From Flavobacterium sp. (GTDB taxonomy: Bacteria; Bacteroidota; Bacteroidia; Flavobacteriales; Flavobacteriaceae): a stretch of 49,354 nucleotides of DNA. The notes under the pieces are model-generated. The model saw only the letters and a list, made by a program, of their open reading frames with translations. It made no database searches and had not been told where the DNA came from. The translations under genes and the position numbers were made by a program. Where the stretch lies: positions 1 through 49,354 of the forward strand of contig NZ_JBCNKR010000007.1 of the NCBI RefSeq assembly GCF_039595935.1, given 5' to 3'. Within the stretch, counting starts at the first letter, position 1. Every line of letters begins with the position of its first letter. Shown in pieces: positions 26,766 through 36,355 of this stretch.

Positions 26766-26897
26766 ATTGTCAGTCTGAGCGAAGTCGAAGACAGTCGCCG
26801 TCACAGTTTTCAGTTTGTTCATGAAACATTCAGTTGGACTTACATGACCTAAAAGTTTCCAGATAAAGCCAAACTTAAATTTACTTATATAACTTAT
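26766..26897. repeat. Intergenic repeat remnant (TCAGTCTGAGCGAAGTCGAAGAC type)
   Basis: The 132-base spacer begins with TTGTCAGTCTGAGCGAAGTC, a short dispersed-repeat type I associate with Flavobacterium intergenic DNA, then CACAGTTTTCAGTTTG, related to the array at 21238. No gene is visible. Confidence 0.45.
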
Positions 26898-27878
26898 ATG
26901 GTTTACAAAAACATAAAATATGCAATTTCAATTCTAATCTTCCTAATCGGTGGAATTTCTTTTGCGCAGGAGATTGTAGTACACGATCCCGTTGTCATTA
27001 AACAAAAAGACACTTATTATTTGTTTTGTACCGGAAAAGGAATCAGTGTTTTTAGTTCCAAAGATTTAAAAAACTGGAATCCAGAACCACAGGTTTTTGC
27101 AGAAAAACCCGTTTGGGCAGATGGCGTTGCGGCAGATTTTAAAAACCATATCTGGGCGCCGGATATTTCATTTCACAACAATAAATATTATCTATATTAT
27201 TCCGTTTCTGCTTTCGCCAAAAATACTTCGGCGATTGGCGTTGCGACCAATACAACATTAGATTCAAAAGATAAAAACTACAAATGGGTTGATCAGGGAA
27301 TTGTGATTCAGTCACAGCCAAACCGTGATATGTGGAATGCGATTGATCCGAATTTGGTTTTTGATGAAAATAATACACCATGGCTGGCTTTCGGTTCTTT
27401 TTGGGAAGGACTGAAAATGGTAAAACTAAATCCCGATTTAAAATCTATTGCAGAACCTCAGGAATGGCATACGATTTCAAAACGAAAAAGAACTTTCGAA
27501 TTATCAGATTCAGATCCCGGAGACGGCGCACTCGAAGCTCCATTTATATTTAAGAAAAACGGTTATTACTATCAATTTCTTTCTTGGGATTTATGCTGTC
27601 GCGGAGAAAAAAGTACTTATAAAGTTGTCGTTGGAAGATCTAAAAATGTAACAGGTCCTTATGTCGATAAAGACGGAAAACCACTCGATCAGGGCGGCGG
27701 AAGTTTAGTCGTTCAGGGCGACGAAAATTACTTTGGTGCAGGCCATAACAGTGCTTATACATTTGACGGCAAAGATTATATTTTCTATCACGCTTATGAA
27801 AAGAAGTCAAACGGAACACCAAGATTAATAGTAAAAGAAATGCAATGGGACGCAGATTTATGGCCGATTTTAAAATAG
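26898..27878 (+). CDS. GH43 endo-alpha-1,5-L-arabinanase, secreted
   Basis: A 326-residue periplasmic enzyme (signal peptide ending SFAQ). The triad is Asp30 (VHDPV), Asp150 (NAIDPN) and Glu213 (LEAPF), and the protein keeps WAPDISFHN, DLCCRGEKSTYKVVVGRS and FGAGHNS blocks characteristic of arabinan endo-1,5-alpha-L-arabinosidases. Lacking a lipobox, it probably hydrolyses imported oligosaccharides in the periplasm while the lipoprotein GH43 enzymes work outside. Confidence 0.92.
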   Translation: MVYKNIKYAISILIFLIGGISFAQEIVVHDPVVIKQKDTYYLFCTGKGISVFSSKDLKNWNPEPQVFAEKPVWADGVAADFKNHIWAPDISFHNNKYYLYYSVSAFAKNTSAIGVATNTTLDSKDKNYKWVDQGIVIQSQPNRDMWNAIDPNLVFDENNTPWLAFGSFWEGLKMVKLNPDLKSIAEPQEWHTISKRKRTFELSDSDPGDGALEAPFIFKKNGYYYQFLSWDLCCRGEKSTYKVVVGRSKNVTGPYVDKDGKPLDQGGGSLVVQGDENYFGAGHNSAYTFDGKDYIFYHAYEKKSNGTPRLIVKEMQWDADLWPILK

Positions 27879-27891
27879 AATAATCAAAATA

Positions 27892-29874
27892 ATGAAAAAA
27901 TATACTTTCACATTCATACCAATTTTAATCGCATTTCTCGTTTTGATTTCCTGTAAAGAAACCAAAAATGATGTGGTACAATCGAATAAAACTTCGGTCT
28001 TAAAAGCTGGTTACGAAATAGAACCTGTTAACATTCAAAATGTAAAATTGACCGATTCATTTTGGCTTCCAATTATAAAAAGAGTGCAGGAAGTTACGAT
28101 TGCCTACGCCATTCAAAAATGTAACGAAGAAGGCCGTTTCGAAAATTTCTTAATCGCAGGAAAACAAAAAACAGGAGAAGTTCGAGGGCAGATGCCTTTT
28201 GATGATACAGATGTTTATAAAATTATTGAAGGCGCATCAAACACATTAATTTCGGCTCCAAACCCGAAACTGGAAAGAGTTTTAGATTCCTTAATTGCCA
28301 TTGTAAAAATTGGTCAGGAAAAAGATGGTTATTTAACCACATGGAGAACCATAAATCCTGCAAAACCGCCAGCGCCGTGGGTTCCGGTTATTGAAGGTAA
28401 ACGTTGGGAATCGTTGCAAATAAGCCACGAATGTTACAACGCTGGACATTTAATAGAAGCTGCCGTTGTACATTATGAGGCCACAGGAAAAAGAAATTTT
28501 CTGGACATTGCCATCAAAAATGCCGATCTGTTTGTAAAAACTTTTGGCGATAAACCAGGTCAGGTAAAAGGCGTTCCGGGACATCAGATTATAGAAACGG
28601 GTTTAATCAAATTATATCAAATTACAGGAAAAGAAGATTATTTGAAATTAGCGAAATATTTTTTAGACAATCGTGGAAATCCAAACAATCATAAATTATA
28701 TGGCGAATATGCACAAGATCATATTCCGGTAATTCAGCAAAGTGAAGTTGTTGGACACGCCGTTAGAGCCGTTTACATGTACGCAGGAATGACGGATATC
28801 GCAGCAATGACAAAAGACCAAGGCTATACCAATGCCGTAAATAATTTATGGGAAAACATGGTCAACAAAAAAATGTACATCACAGGCGGAATTGGTTCAA
28901 GACACGACGGTGAAGCTTTTGGAGCGAATTACGAATTGCCAAATCTAACGGCCTATAACGAAACCTGCGCAGCAATTGGAGATGTTTACTGGAACCATAG
29001 GCTGCACAATTTATACGGAAAATCACAATATTTTGATGTAATCGAAAGAACAATGTACAACGGATTAATTTCAGGAATTTCATTAGACGGAAAAGAATTT
29101 TTCTACCCAAATGCCTTAGAAGCCGATGGCGTTTTTAAATCAAACAGAGGTTCTTGCACACGTCAGGCTTGGTTTGATTGTTCTTGCTGTCCTACAAATT
29201 TAATCCGATTTATTCCGTCGATTCCGGGACTTATTTATTCGAAATCAAAAGATGTTCTATATGTGAATTTGTATGCTTCAAACAACGCCTCATTCACTTT
29301 AAACAAAACCGATTTACAGATTTCGCAGCAAACCTCTTATCCCTGGAACGGAAAAATTGCCATTTCTGTAAATCCAAAAAAAGAAAGCCAGTTCACAATC
29401 AAACTTCGAGTTCCGGGCTGGGCAAGAAATGAAGTTTTACCGGGAGATTTATATTCTTATAAAAAAGCTTCAACTCAAAAAACAAGCATCAGTTTGAATG
29501 GAGAAGAAATGTCAATTCAACCTGAAAATGGATATTATACCATTTCAAGAAATTGGAAAAAAGGAGACAAAATCAATCTTAATTTCCCGATGGAAGTTCA
29601 GGAAGTAGAAACCAATTCAAAAGTAGAAACTAATAAAAATAAAGTTTCACTAGAATATGGACCAATTGTTTATGCCGTAGAAGAAATCGATAATAAAACC
29701 AATTTCGACAAAATAAATGTAGCTTCTGGGGACACCTTCAAAGTAAAAAAAGAAGCCAATTTATTGCAAGGTGTAAATGTGATCGAAAATGAAAAATTTA
29801 AAGCGATTCCGTATTATTCTTGGTCAAACAGAGGCGTTGGAAAAATGAAAGTTTGGTTGGATTATAAGAATTGA
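27892..29874 (+). CDS. GH127 beta-L-arabinofuranosidase, lipoprotein
   Basis: A 660-residue DUF1680/GH127 protein with lipobox Cys21 (LISCKET). The zinc and catalytic cluster is visible: Glu357 and Cys359 (YNETCA), and Cys432-Cys433 (CSCCPTN), matching the Glu-Cys-Cys-Cys arrangement in which one cysteine is the nucleophile. Known members release beta-L-arabinofuranose, a linkage absent from the linear arabinan backbone but found as caps on plant pectic chains and on extensin-type glycoproteins. It follows the GH43 gene by 13 bases. Confidence 0.9.
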   Translation: MKKYTFTFIPILIAFLVLISCKETKNDVVQSNKTSVLKAGYEIEPVNIQNVKLTDSFWLPIIKRVQEVTIAYAIQKCNEEGRFENFLIAGKQKTGEVRGQMPFDDTDVYKIIEGASNTLISAPNPKLERVLDSLIAIVKIGQEKDGYLTTWRTINPAKPPAPWVPVIEGKRWESLQISHECYNAGHLIEAAVVHYEATGKRNFLDIAIKNADLFVKTFGDKPGQVKGVPGHQIIETGLIKLYQITGKEDYLKLAKYFLDNRGNPNNHKLYGEYAQDHIPVIQQSEVVGHAVRAVYMYAGMTDIAAMTKDQGYTNAVNNLWENMVNKKMYITGGIGSRHDGEAFGANYELPNLTAYNETCAAIGDVYWNHRLHNLYGKSQYFDVIERTMYNGLISGISLDGKEFFYPNALEADGVFKSNRGSCTRQAWFDCSCCPTNLIRFIPSIPGLIYSKSKDVLYVNLYASNNASFTLNKTDLQISQQTSYPWNGKIAISVNPKKESQFTIKLRVPGWARNEVLPGDLYSYKKASTQKTSISLNGEEMSIQPENGYYTISRNWKKGDKINLNFPMEVQEVETNSKVETNKNKVSLEYGPIVYAVEEIDNKTNFDKINVASGDTFKVKKEANLLQGVNVIENEKFKAIPYYSWSNRGVGKMKVWLDYKN

Positions 29875-29883
29875 GATTCTATT

Positions 29884-29969
29884 CCTGCAAGGTTTCCAAA
29901 ACCTTGTAGGTTTAGTTTTTAAACTTAAGAAACTTAATAATACCTACAAGGTTTTGGAAACCTTGCAGG
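29884..29969. repeat. 28-bp perfect inverted repeat with 30-bp spacer
   Basis: The arms at 29884-29911 and 29942-29969 are exact inverses. Each arm is itself nearly palindromic (CAAGGTTT...AAACCTTG), so it can fold as two small hairpins or one long one. It fills the GH127-GH51 spacer with an adjacent ATCCGCGTCATCCGCGTGC stretch. It has no T-tract terminator form. Confidence 0.85.
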
Positions 29970-30039
29970 AGAGCAAAAAAATAAAAACCCGTTTTATCCG
30001 CGTCATCCGCGTGCTATAAAACACATTAAATATAAAAGA

Positions 30040-32025
30040 ATGAAGCCTAATTTAATTACAAAAATCACCCTTTGCGGTTTATTGCTGAACGGCATTTACA
30101 CATCGGCACAAAAAAATAACCTTCAGGTTGATGCATCCAAAACCATCACGAAAATTCAACCGACTATGTACGGAGTATTTTTTGAAGATATCAATTTTGC
30201 AGCCGATGGAGGCTTATATGCCGAAATGATCAAAAACAGATCATTCGAATTCCTATTTCCAATGATGGGATGGAACGAGCCAAACAGCGATCGCCACAAA
30301 CTAAATCAGCAATCCGGAATTGCCAATGTGATTCAGTATTCTCAAAAAGGGACAAATCATAATTATTGTCGCGTTACAATTAATGATGCTTCTGGATATC
30401 AGTTAATAAACGAAGGTTTCAGAGGAATGGGAATCAAGAAAGATTTGAAGTACAATCTGACTTTAAAAGCTTCAAAAATATCAGGTAATATTTCGAAAAT
30501 AATATTTCAGTTTATTGATAAAGATAACAAAGTTTTAGGCGAAACTTCAGTTGTGCCGACTTCGAATGACTGGTCAAATTATTCGGCTCAATTAATATCA
30601 AATGCAACAGAAGCCAAAGCAAAATTGAAAATCACTTTTGAAGGAAATGGCGTAATTGATTTAGATAATATTTCATTATTTCCAGAAGATACTTGGGCAG
30701 GAAGAAAAAACGGACTTCGTAAAGATTTAGTACAATTATTATACGATTTAAAACCAGGATTTTTACGTTTCCCTGGAGGCTGTATTGTTGAAGGAAGAAC
30801 TTTGGCAGAGCGTTACCAATGGAAAAAATCAGTTGGAAATGTTGAAGACAGAGAAACAGCAGTAAACCGTTGGAACATGGAATTTGCACACCGTCCGGCA
30901 CCAGATTATTTCCAAAGTTTCGGATTAGGTTTCTTTGAATATTTCCAGCTTTCAGAAGATATTGGCGCTTCTCCGCTTCCAATCTTAAGCTGCGGAATGG
31001 CTTGTCAGTTCAATACTGGAGAATTAGTTCCGATGGATCAAATCGATCCTTATGTTCAGGATGCATTAGATTTAATTGAATTCGCAAATGGCGGAACAGA
31101 AACAGCTTGGGGAAAAGTAAGAGCTGATATGGGACATCCAAAACCATTCAACTTAAAATTCATTGGAGTGGGTAATGAACAATGGGGACCAGATTATATC
31201 GAGCGTTTTAAAGTGTTTCAAAAAGCCATTAAAGCCAAATATCCAAACATCACAATCGTATCTGGAACAGGACCTTTTCCTGACGGAGATTTTTACGATT
31301 ATGGAATGAAAGAATTGAAAAAACTGAATGCAGAAATTGTAGACGAACATTATTATAAAGATCCAGCCTGGTTCCGTAAAAATGTAACGCGTTACGATAA
31401 TTATGACCGAAAAGGGCCTAAGATTTTTGCTGGAGAATATGCGGCGCAAAGTGTAGCAATCGCAAGTCCGGAGAATAAAAATAATTGGGAATGTGCTTTT
31501 TCTGAAGCGGCTTTCATGACAGGAATGGAGCGTAATGCTGAGGTGGTTCAGCTGACTTCTTATGCGCCTTTATTGGCTCACGTTGAAGGCTGGCAATGGA
31601 CACCGGACATGATTTGGTTTAATAATTTACAATCATACGGAACGCCAAATTATTATGTTCAGAAATTATTTTCTAATAATAAAGGAACCGATTTAATCAC
31701 TATTACAAAAGACGGAAAAGCAGTTACAGGCCAAAATGATTTGTTTGCGTCTGCAGTAAAAGATGTGAATTCAAAAGAAGTAATTCTGAAAATTGTGAAC
31801 ACAAATTCGGCTTCTCAAAATGTTTCAATTGATATAAAAGGAGCAAAATTAGATTCAAAAGGAACATCCATAATTTTAAAAGGAGACGGAATAAATGATG
31901 AGAATTCTTTTGAAAATCCAACCAAAATAAGTCCGAAAGAAAGCGAATTTAAAGTGTCTGGAAACAAAGTTCAATATGATTTTCCGGCTTACTCTGTTAC
32001 CGTTTTGAAAATTAAGATGAAATAA
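30040..32025 (+). CDS. GH51 alpha-L-arabinofuranosidase with N-terminal carbohydrate-binding-like domain
   Basis: A 661-residue secreted enzyme (signal peptide ending TSAQ). Residues about 60-215 form a beta-sandwich insert resembling a CBM4/9-type module (NRSFEFLFP...VIDLDNISLFPEDTW). The catalytic barrel carries acid/base Glu380 (GVGNEQWG) and nucleophile Glu466 (FAGEYA), and the C-terminal beta domain follows. It differs clearly from the compact GH51 at 22515, so the two probably remove different arabinose branches. Last glycosidase before the cytoplasmic arabinose genes. Confidence 0.93.
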   Translation: MKPNLITKITLCGLLLNGIYTSAQKNNLQVDASKTITKIQPTMYGVFFEDINFAADGGLYAEMIKNRSFEFLFPMMGWNEPNSDRHKLNQQSGIANVIQYSQKGTNHNYCRVTINDASGYQLINEGFRGMGIKKDLKYNLTLKASKISGNISKIIFQFIDKDNKVLGETSVVPTSNDWSNYSAQLISNATEAKAKLKITFEGNGVIDLDNISLFPEDTWAGRKNGLRKDLVQLLYDLKPGFLRFPGGCIVEGRTLAERYQWKKSVGNVEDRETAVNRWNMEFAHRPAPDYFQSFGLGFFEYFQLSEDIGASPLPILSCGMACQFNTGELVPMDQIDPYVQDALDLIEFANGGTETAWGKVRADMGHPKPFNLKFIGVGNEQWGPDYIERFKVFQKAIKAKYPNITIVSGTGPFPDGDFYDYGMKELKKLNAEIVDEHYYKDPAWFRKNVTRYDNYDRKGPKIFAGEYAAQSVAIASPENKNNWECAFSEAAFMTGMERNAEVVQLTSYAPLLAHVEGWQWTPDMIWFNNLQSYGTPNYYVQKLFSNNKGTDLITITKDGKAVTGQNDLFASAVKDVNSKEVILKIVNTNSASQNVSIDIKGAKLDSKGTSIILKGDGINDENSFENPTKISPKESEFKVSGNKVQYDFPAYSVTVLKIKMK

Positions 32026-32125
32026 TCGCAATGTAATAAATGTAACACTAACATTTATTTTTTGTTTTGATCTTAAACCCTTGTTTTTATGCATTATTTG
32101 TAAAAGTTCATTAACTTATTTTTAT

Positions 32126-32169
32126 TAAGTGTTTTTTATACACTTATGAGTTATTTATAATTATATTTG
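32126..32169 (+). promoter_or_regulatory. araB promoter with palindromic candidate AraR site
   Basis: TAAGTGT at 32126-32132 is inverted as ACACTTA at 32140-32146. A perfect TAnnTTTG -7 element (TATATTTG) lies at 32162-32169, 24 bases before the araB start. The half-site ACACTTA matches the elements near araR and susC. Confidence 0.6.
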
Positions 32170-32192
32170 TCATTATTTAAAATAAATTTCGA

Positions 32193-33884
32193 ATGAAAAA
32201 TTATGTAATAGGATTAGACTACGGAACAGATTCTGTTCGTGCGGTGCTTATAGATACTGAAAATGGGCAGGAGTTAGCATCTAATGTTTCTCATTACAAA
32301 AGATGGAAAAACAAACAATATTGTGACGCTTCTATAAATCAGTTTCGCCAGCATCCTTTAGATCATATCGAAGGGTTGGAAATTACAATTCAGAATGTTG
32401 TAAAAGAAAGTAAAGTTGACCCGAAATTGGTTCGCGGAATCTGTATCGATACAACAGGATCATCTCCTGTTCCGGTTACAAAAGACGGAACTCCATTAGC
32501 ATTAACAAAAGGTTTTGAAGAAAACCCAAATGCGATGATGGTTTTATGGAAAGACCATACTTCGATAAACGAAGCAAACGAAATCAACGAACTGGCAGTA
32601 AGCTGGGGCGGAGAAGACGTTACTAAATATGTAGGCGGAATTTACTCATCAGAATGGTTTTGGGCAAAAATACTTCACATTGCAAGACAAGATGAAGCAG
32701 TTCGAAATGCAGCACACACTTGGATGGAGCACTGCGATTTAATGACATATTTATTAATCGAAGATAAAGATTTAAAAACCTTCAAAAGAAGCCGTTGCGC
32801 TGCAGGTCACAAAGCAATGTGGCACACAGACTGGAACGGATTACCTCCAGTTGAATTCTTAGAAAAATTACATCCGTATTTGGCGCAACTTCGAGGTAAT
32901 TTATACGACGAAAGCTATACATCCGATTTAGTTGCTGGAAAATTAAGCAAAGAATGGGCAGATCGTTTAGGACTTTCAACAGAAACAGTTGTAGCTGTTG
33001 GAACTTTCGATGCACATTCTGGAGCAGTTGGGGCTAAAATTGAAGAAAATACTTTGGTTCGCGTTATGGGAACTTCAACTTGTGATATCCTTGTCGGTTC
33101 TTATGATGAGGTTGGCACAAAAACCGTTCGTGGAATTTGCGGACAAGTTGATGGTTCAGTTATTCCAGGATTTATCGGTTTAGAAGCGGGACAATCTGCT
33201 TTTGGTGATTTATTGGCCTGGTATAAAGAATTATTAATGTGGCCAACAGAACATTTATTAGGTTCTTCATCAACTTTAAATGATGCGCAAAAAGAGCAGT
33301 TAAGAGAAGAATTCAGCGATAAATTAATTGTGGAATTAACTAAAGAAGCGGAGAAAATTCCGGTTTCCGAAAGTCTTCCAATTGCTTTAGACTGGATTAA
33401 TGGAAGAAGAACTCCAGATGCTAACCAAGAAGTAAAAAGCGCGATTTCAAATCTTTCTCTAGGAACAAAAGCGCCGCATATTTTTAAAGCTTTAGTAAAC
33501 GCAATTTGTTTTGGAGCGAAGAAAATTGTAGACCGTTTTGAAGAAGAAGGCGTAAAAATAGACAGCGTAATAGGAATTGGTGGTGTTGCTCGTAAATCTC
33601 CTTTTATCATGCAGACTTTGGCAAATGTTTTAAATAAGCCAATTAAAATTGCTGCTTCAGATCAAACTCCTGCTTTAGGAGCAGCAATTTATGCAGCAGT
33701 TGCAGCTGGAATTTATCCAAACGTAATCGAAGCAAGCCAGAAAATCGGAAGTGATTTTGATGGTGAATATTTCCCTCAAACTGATAAAGTGGAAGCGTAT
33801 CATAAACTTCTTTTAGGTTATGAAAAATTAAGTGCTTTTGCAGATCCAAACCTTAAAATATCGCAACATGAGCTCTCTTTATAA
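32193..33884 (+). CDS. araB: L-ribulokinase
   Basis: A 563-residue FGGY-family kinase that phosphorylates L-ribulose at C5. The N-terminal phosphate loop GLDYGTDSVRAVLID, the central MGTSTCDILVG and VPGFIGLEAGQSAFGD blocks and the late GIGGVARKSPFIMQ ATP-binding block are typical of AraB, and the length is right. It has its own promoter and overlaps araD by 17 bases. Confidence 0.96.
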   Translation: MKNYVIGLDYGTDSVRAVLIDTENGQELASNVSHYKRWKNKQYCDASINQFRQHPLDHIEGLEITIQNVVKESKVDPKLVRGICIDTTGSSPVPVTKDGTPLALTKGFEENPNAMMVLWKDHTSINEANEINELAVSWGGEDVTKYVGGIYSSEWFWAKILHIARQDEAVRNAAHTWMEHCDLMTYLLIEDKDLKTFKRSRCAAGHKAMWHTDWNGLPPVEFLEKLHPYLAQLRGNLYDESYTSDLVAGKLSKEWADRLGLSTETVVAVGTFDAHSGAVGAKIEENTLVRVMGTSTCDILVGSYDEVGTKTVRGICGQVDGSVIPGFIGLEAGQSAFGDLLAWYKELLMWPTEHLLGSSSTLNDAQKEQLREEFSDKLIVELTKEAEKIPVSESLPIALDWINGRRTPDANQEVKSAISNLSLGTKAPHIFKALVNAICFGAKKIVDRFEEEGVKIDSVIGIGGVARKSPFIMQTLANVLNKPIKIAASDQTPALGAAIYAAVAAGIYPNVIEASQKIGSDFDGEYFPQTDKVEAYHKLLLGYEKLSAFADPNLKISQHELSL

Positions 33885-34569
33885 AGATTTAAAACAAGAG
33901 TGTTACGAAGCCAATATGCAGTTAAATGCATTGAATTTGGTTGTCTACACTTTTGGAAATGTAAGTGCCGTTGACCGCAAAAATGGTGTTTTTGCCATTA
34001 AGCCGAGCGGTGTTCCTTACGAAGATTTAAAGCCTGAAGATATTGTTATTGTCGATTTTGATAATAATATTATCGAAGGAACGATGCGTCCGTCATCTGA
34101 CACTAAAACGCATGCTTATTTATATAAAAACTGGTCAAATATTGGAGGCGTTGCGCATACACACGCAACATATTCTGTGGCTTGGGCGCAATCACAGCAA
34201 GATATTCCAATTTTCGGAACAACACACGCAGACCATTTAACGGCAGACATCCCGTGTGCGCCACCGATGGCAGATTCGCTTATTGAAGGAAACTACGAAC
34301 ACAATACCGGAATTCAGATTCTGGATTGTTTCAAAGAAAAAAATCTTTCGTACGAAGAAGTAGAAATGATTTTGATAGGAAATCACGGTCCGTTTGCTTG
34401 GGGAAAAAATGCTGCAAAAGCGGTTTACAACAGTAAAGTTTTAGAAGTAGTTGCAGAAATGGCATATCTGACTTTGCAAATTAATCCAAACGCACCACGA
34501 TTAAAAGATTCATTAATTAAGAAGCATTACAACCGCAAACACGGAAAAGATTCGTATTACGGACAGTAA
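33868..34569 (+). CDS. araD: L-ribulose-5-phosphate 4-epimerase
   Basis: I use the ATG at 33868 (MSSLYKDLKQE), overlapping the araB 3' end, since the family starts a few residues before the L-K-x-E-x-x-E/A-N helix. The 233-residue class II aldolase-fold enzyme has zinc ligands in AHTHATY and THADH plus NHGPFAWG near the C-terminus. It converts L-ribulose-5-phosphate to D-xylulose-5-phosphate for the pentose phosphate pathway. Confidence 0.95.
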   Translation: MSSLYKDLKQECYEANMQLNALNLVVYTFGNVSAVDRKNGVFAIKPSGVPYEDLKPEDIVIVDFDNNIIEGTMRPSSDTKTHAYLYKNWSNIGGVAHTHATYSVAWAQSQQDIPIFGTTHADHLTADIPCAPPMADSLIEGNYEHNTGIQILDCFKEKNLSYEEVEMILIGNHGPFAWGKNAAKAVYNSKVLEVVAEMAYLTLQINPNAPRLKDSLIKKHYNRKHGKDSYYGQ

Positions 34570-34706
34570 TGATTTTAGATTTTAGAGTGCAGATTTTAGA
34601 TTAAAGAAAATAGAATAAAGGACAAAGAGAAAATATTTTCGCTAATCGTGAATTTTTAGATAAAGAAAAACGATTTGACGATTAAACAAATAAACGATTA
34701 AACAAC

Positions 34707-36215
34707 ATGATTGATATATCTCAAAAAGAAGTATGGTTTGTAGTAGGAAGCCAGGAATTATACGGTGAAGAAACGCTTAGAAAAGTAGCAGAACATTCAC
34801 AGATTATTGCAAAAGGATTAGATGCTTCGTCTTCAATTCCGGTAAAATTGGTTTATAAAGATGTGGTAAAATCTCCATCGCAAATTTTAGACGTTTGTTT
34901 GGCGGCAAATTCAGCTAAAAATTGTATCGGAATTATTGCCTGGATGCATACTTTTTCTCCAGCAAAAATGTGGATTGGCGGATTAAACATCCTTAAAAAA
35001 CCATTATGCCACTTACATACACAATACAATGCTGAAATTCCGTGGGGAAGCATCGATATGGATTTCATGAACTTGAATCAGTCTGCACACGGAGATCGTG
35101 AATTCGGTTTTATCATGTCTAGATTACGTAAAAAACGTAAAGTGGTTGTAGGACATTGGGAAGACGAAAGAGTTCAGAAAAAATTAGGAATCTGGTCAAG
35201 AGTTGTTTTAGGATGGGACGAACTTCAAAATCTAAAAGTAGCTCGTATTGGAGACAATATGCGTGAAGTTGCCGTTACCGAAGGAGATAAAGTAGAAGCT
35301 CAAATTCGTTTTGGAGTTTCAGTAAACGGATATGATTCTTCAGATGTTACAAAACATATCGAAAAAGTAACAGATAAAGAATTAAACGATTTATTGGCAG
35401 TTTATGAGCAATCATATACTTTAACGGATTCTTTAAAAGAAGGCGGAGCGCAAAGAAGTTCTTTAGCGGAAGCGGCAAAAATTGAATTAGGTTTAAGAGC
35501 TTTCCTTGAAGAAGGAGGATTTGGCGCTTTCACAGATACATTTGAAAATCTTGGAGTTTGGAAACAATTACCGGGAATTGCAACACAAAGATTAATGGCC
35601 GATGGTTATGGTTTTGGTGGAGAAGGAGACTGGAAAACAGCTGCAATGGTTAGAGCTTTAAAAGTGATGTGTGTTGGTCTTGAAGGCGGAACTTCTTTCA
35701 TGGAAGATTACACTTACCACTTCACACCACAAAAATCGTATGTTTTAGGATCTCACATGTTAGAAATCTGCCCATCAATTGCTGACGGAAAACCTTCTTG
35801 CGAAGTGCATCCATTAGGAATTGGAGGAAAAGAAGATCCGGCTCGTTTGGTGTTCAATTCGCCTGCAGGTGACGCGATCAATGTTTCTTTGGTTGATATG
35901 GGAACGCGTTTCCGTTTAATCGTTAACGAAGTTGAAGCAGTAAAACCAATGGCTGAATTACCAAAATTACCAGTGGCACGCGTTCTTTGGGATTGTAAAC
36001 CAAATCTTGAAGTTGCAGCAACTGCCTGGATTTTGGCTGGTGGAGCGCATCATACTGTTTACAGCCAATCATTGACAACAGAATATATGGAAGATTTTGC
36101 AGATATCGCAGGAATCGAATTATTGGTTATTGATGAAAAAACGACTGTAAGAGAGTTTAAAGATAAAATCAACGCAAACGAAGCTTATTATCATTTGTTT
36201 CAGCACGGCCTGTAA
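34707..36215 (+). CDS. araA: L-arabinose isomerase
   Basis: A 502-residue enzyme converting L-arabinose to L-ribulose, the first cytoplasmic step. It begins with EVWFVVGSQELYGEE and contains WMHTFSPAKMWIGG, the LMADGYGFGGEGDWKTAA block with metal-ligand Glu, SFMEDYTYHF, and the late GGAHHTVYS histidines. All manganese-ligand positions appear intact. A 137-base A/T-rich gap separates it from araD. Confidence 0.97.
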   Translation: MIDISQKEVWFVVGSQELYGEETLRKVAEHSQIIAKGLDASSSIPVKLVYKDVVKSPSQILDVCLAANSAKNCIGIIAWMHTFSPAKMWIGGLNILKKPLCHLHTQYNAEIPWGSIDMDFMNLNQSAHGDREFGFIMSRLRKKRKVVVGHWEDERVQKKLGIWSRVVLGWDELQNLKVARIGDNMREVAVTEGDKVEAQIRFGVSVNGYDSSDVTKHIEKVTDKELNDLLAVYEQSYTLTDSLKEGGAQRSSLAEAAKIELGLRAFLEEGGFGAFTDTFENLGVWKQLPGIATQRLMADGYGFGGEGDWKTAAMVRALKVMCVGLEGGTSFMEDYTYHFTPQKSYVLGSHMLEICPSIADGKPSCEVHPLGIGGKEDPARLVFNSPAGDAINVSLVDMGTRFRLIVNEVEAVKPMAELPKLPVARVLWDCKPNLEVAATAWILAGGAHHTVYSQSLTTEYMEDFADIAGIELLVIDEKTTVREFKDKINANEAYYHLFQHGL

Positions 36216-36355
36216 GGCAGTAAAATGTAATTTGTAAGATGTAAAATGTGAAAAAACTTAAAAAGGTAATTTTTACATTTTTAAAATGATTAAATTTCGC
36301 ATCTGACATTTTACATCTAACATTTAACCTTTTACAAACCAAAAAACTATCATTT

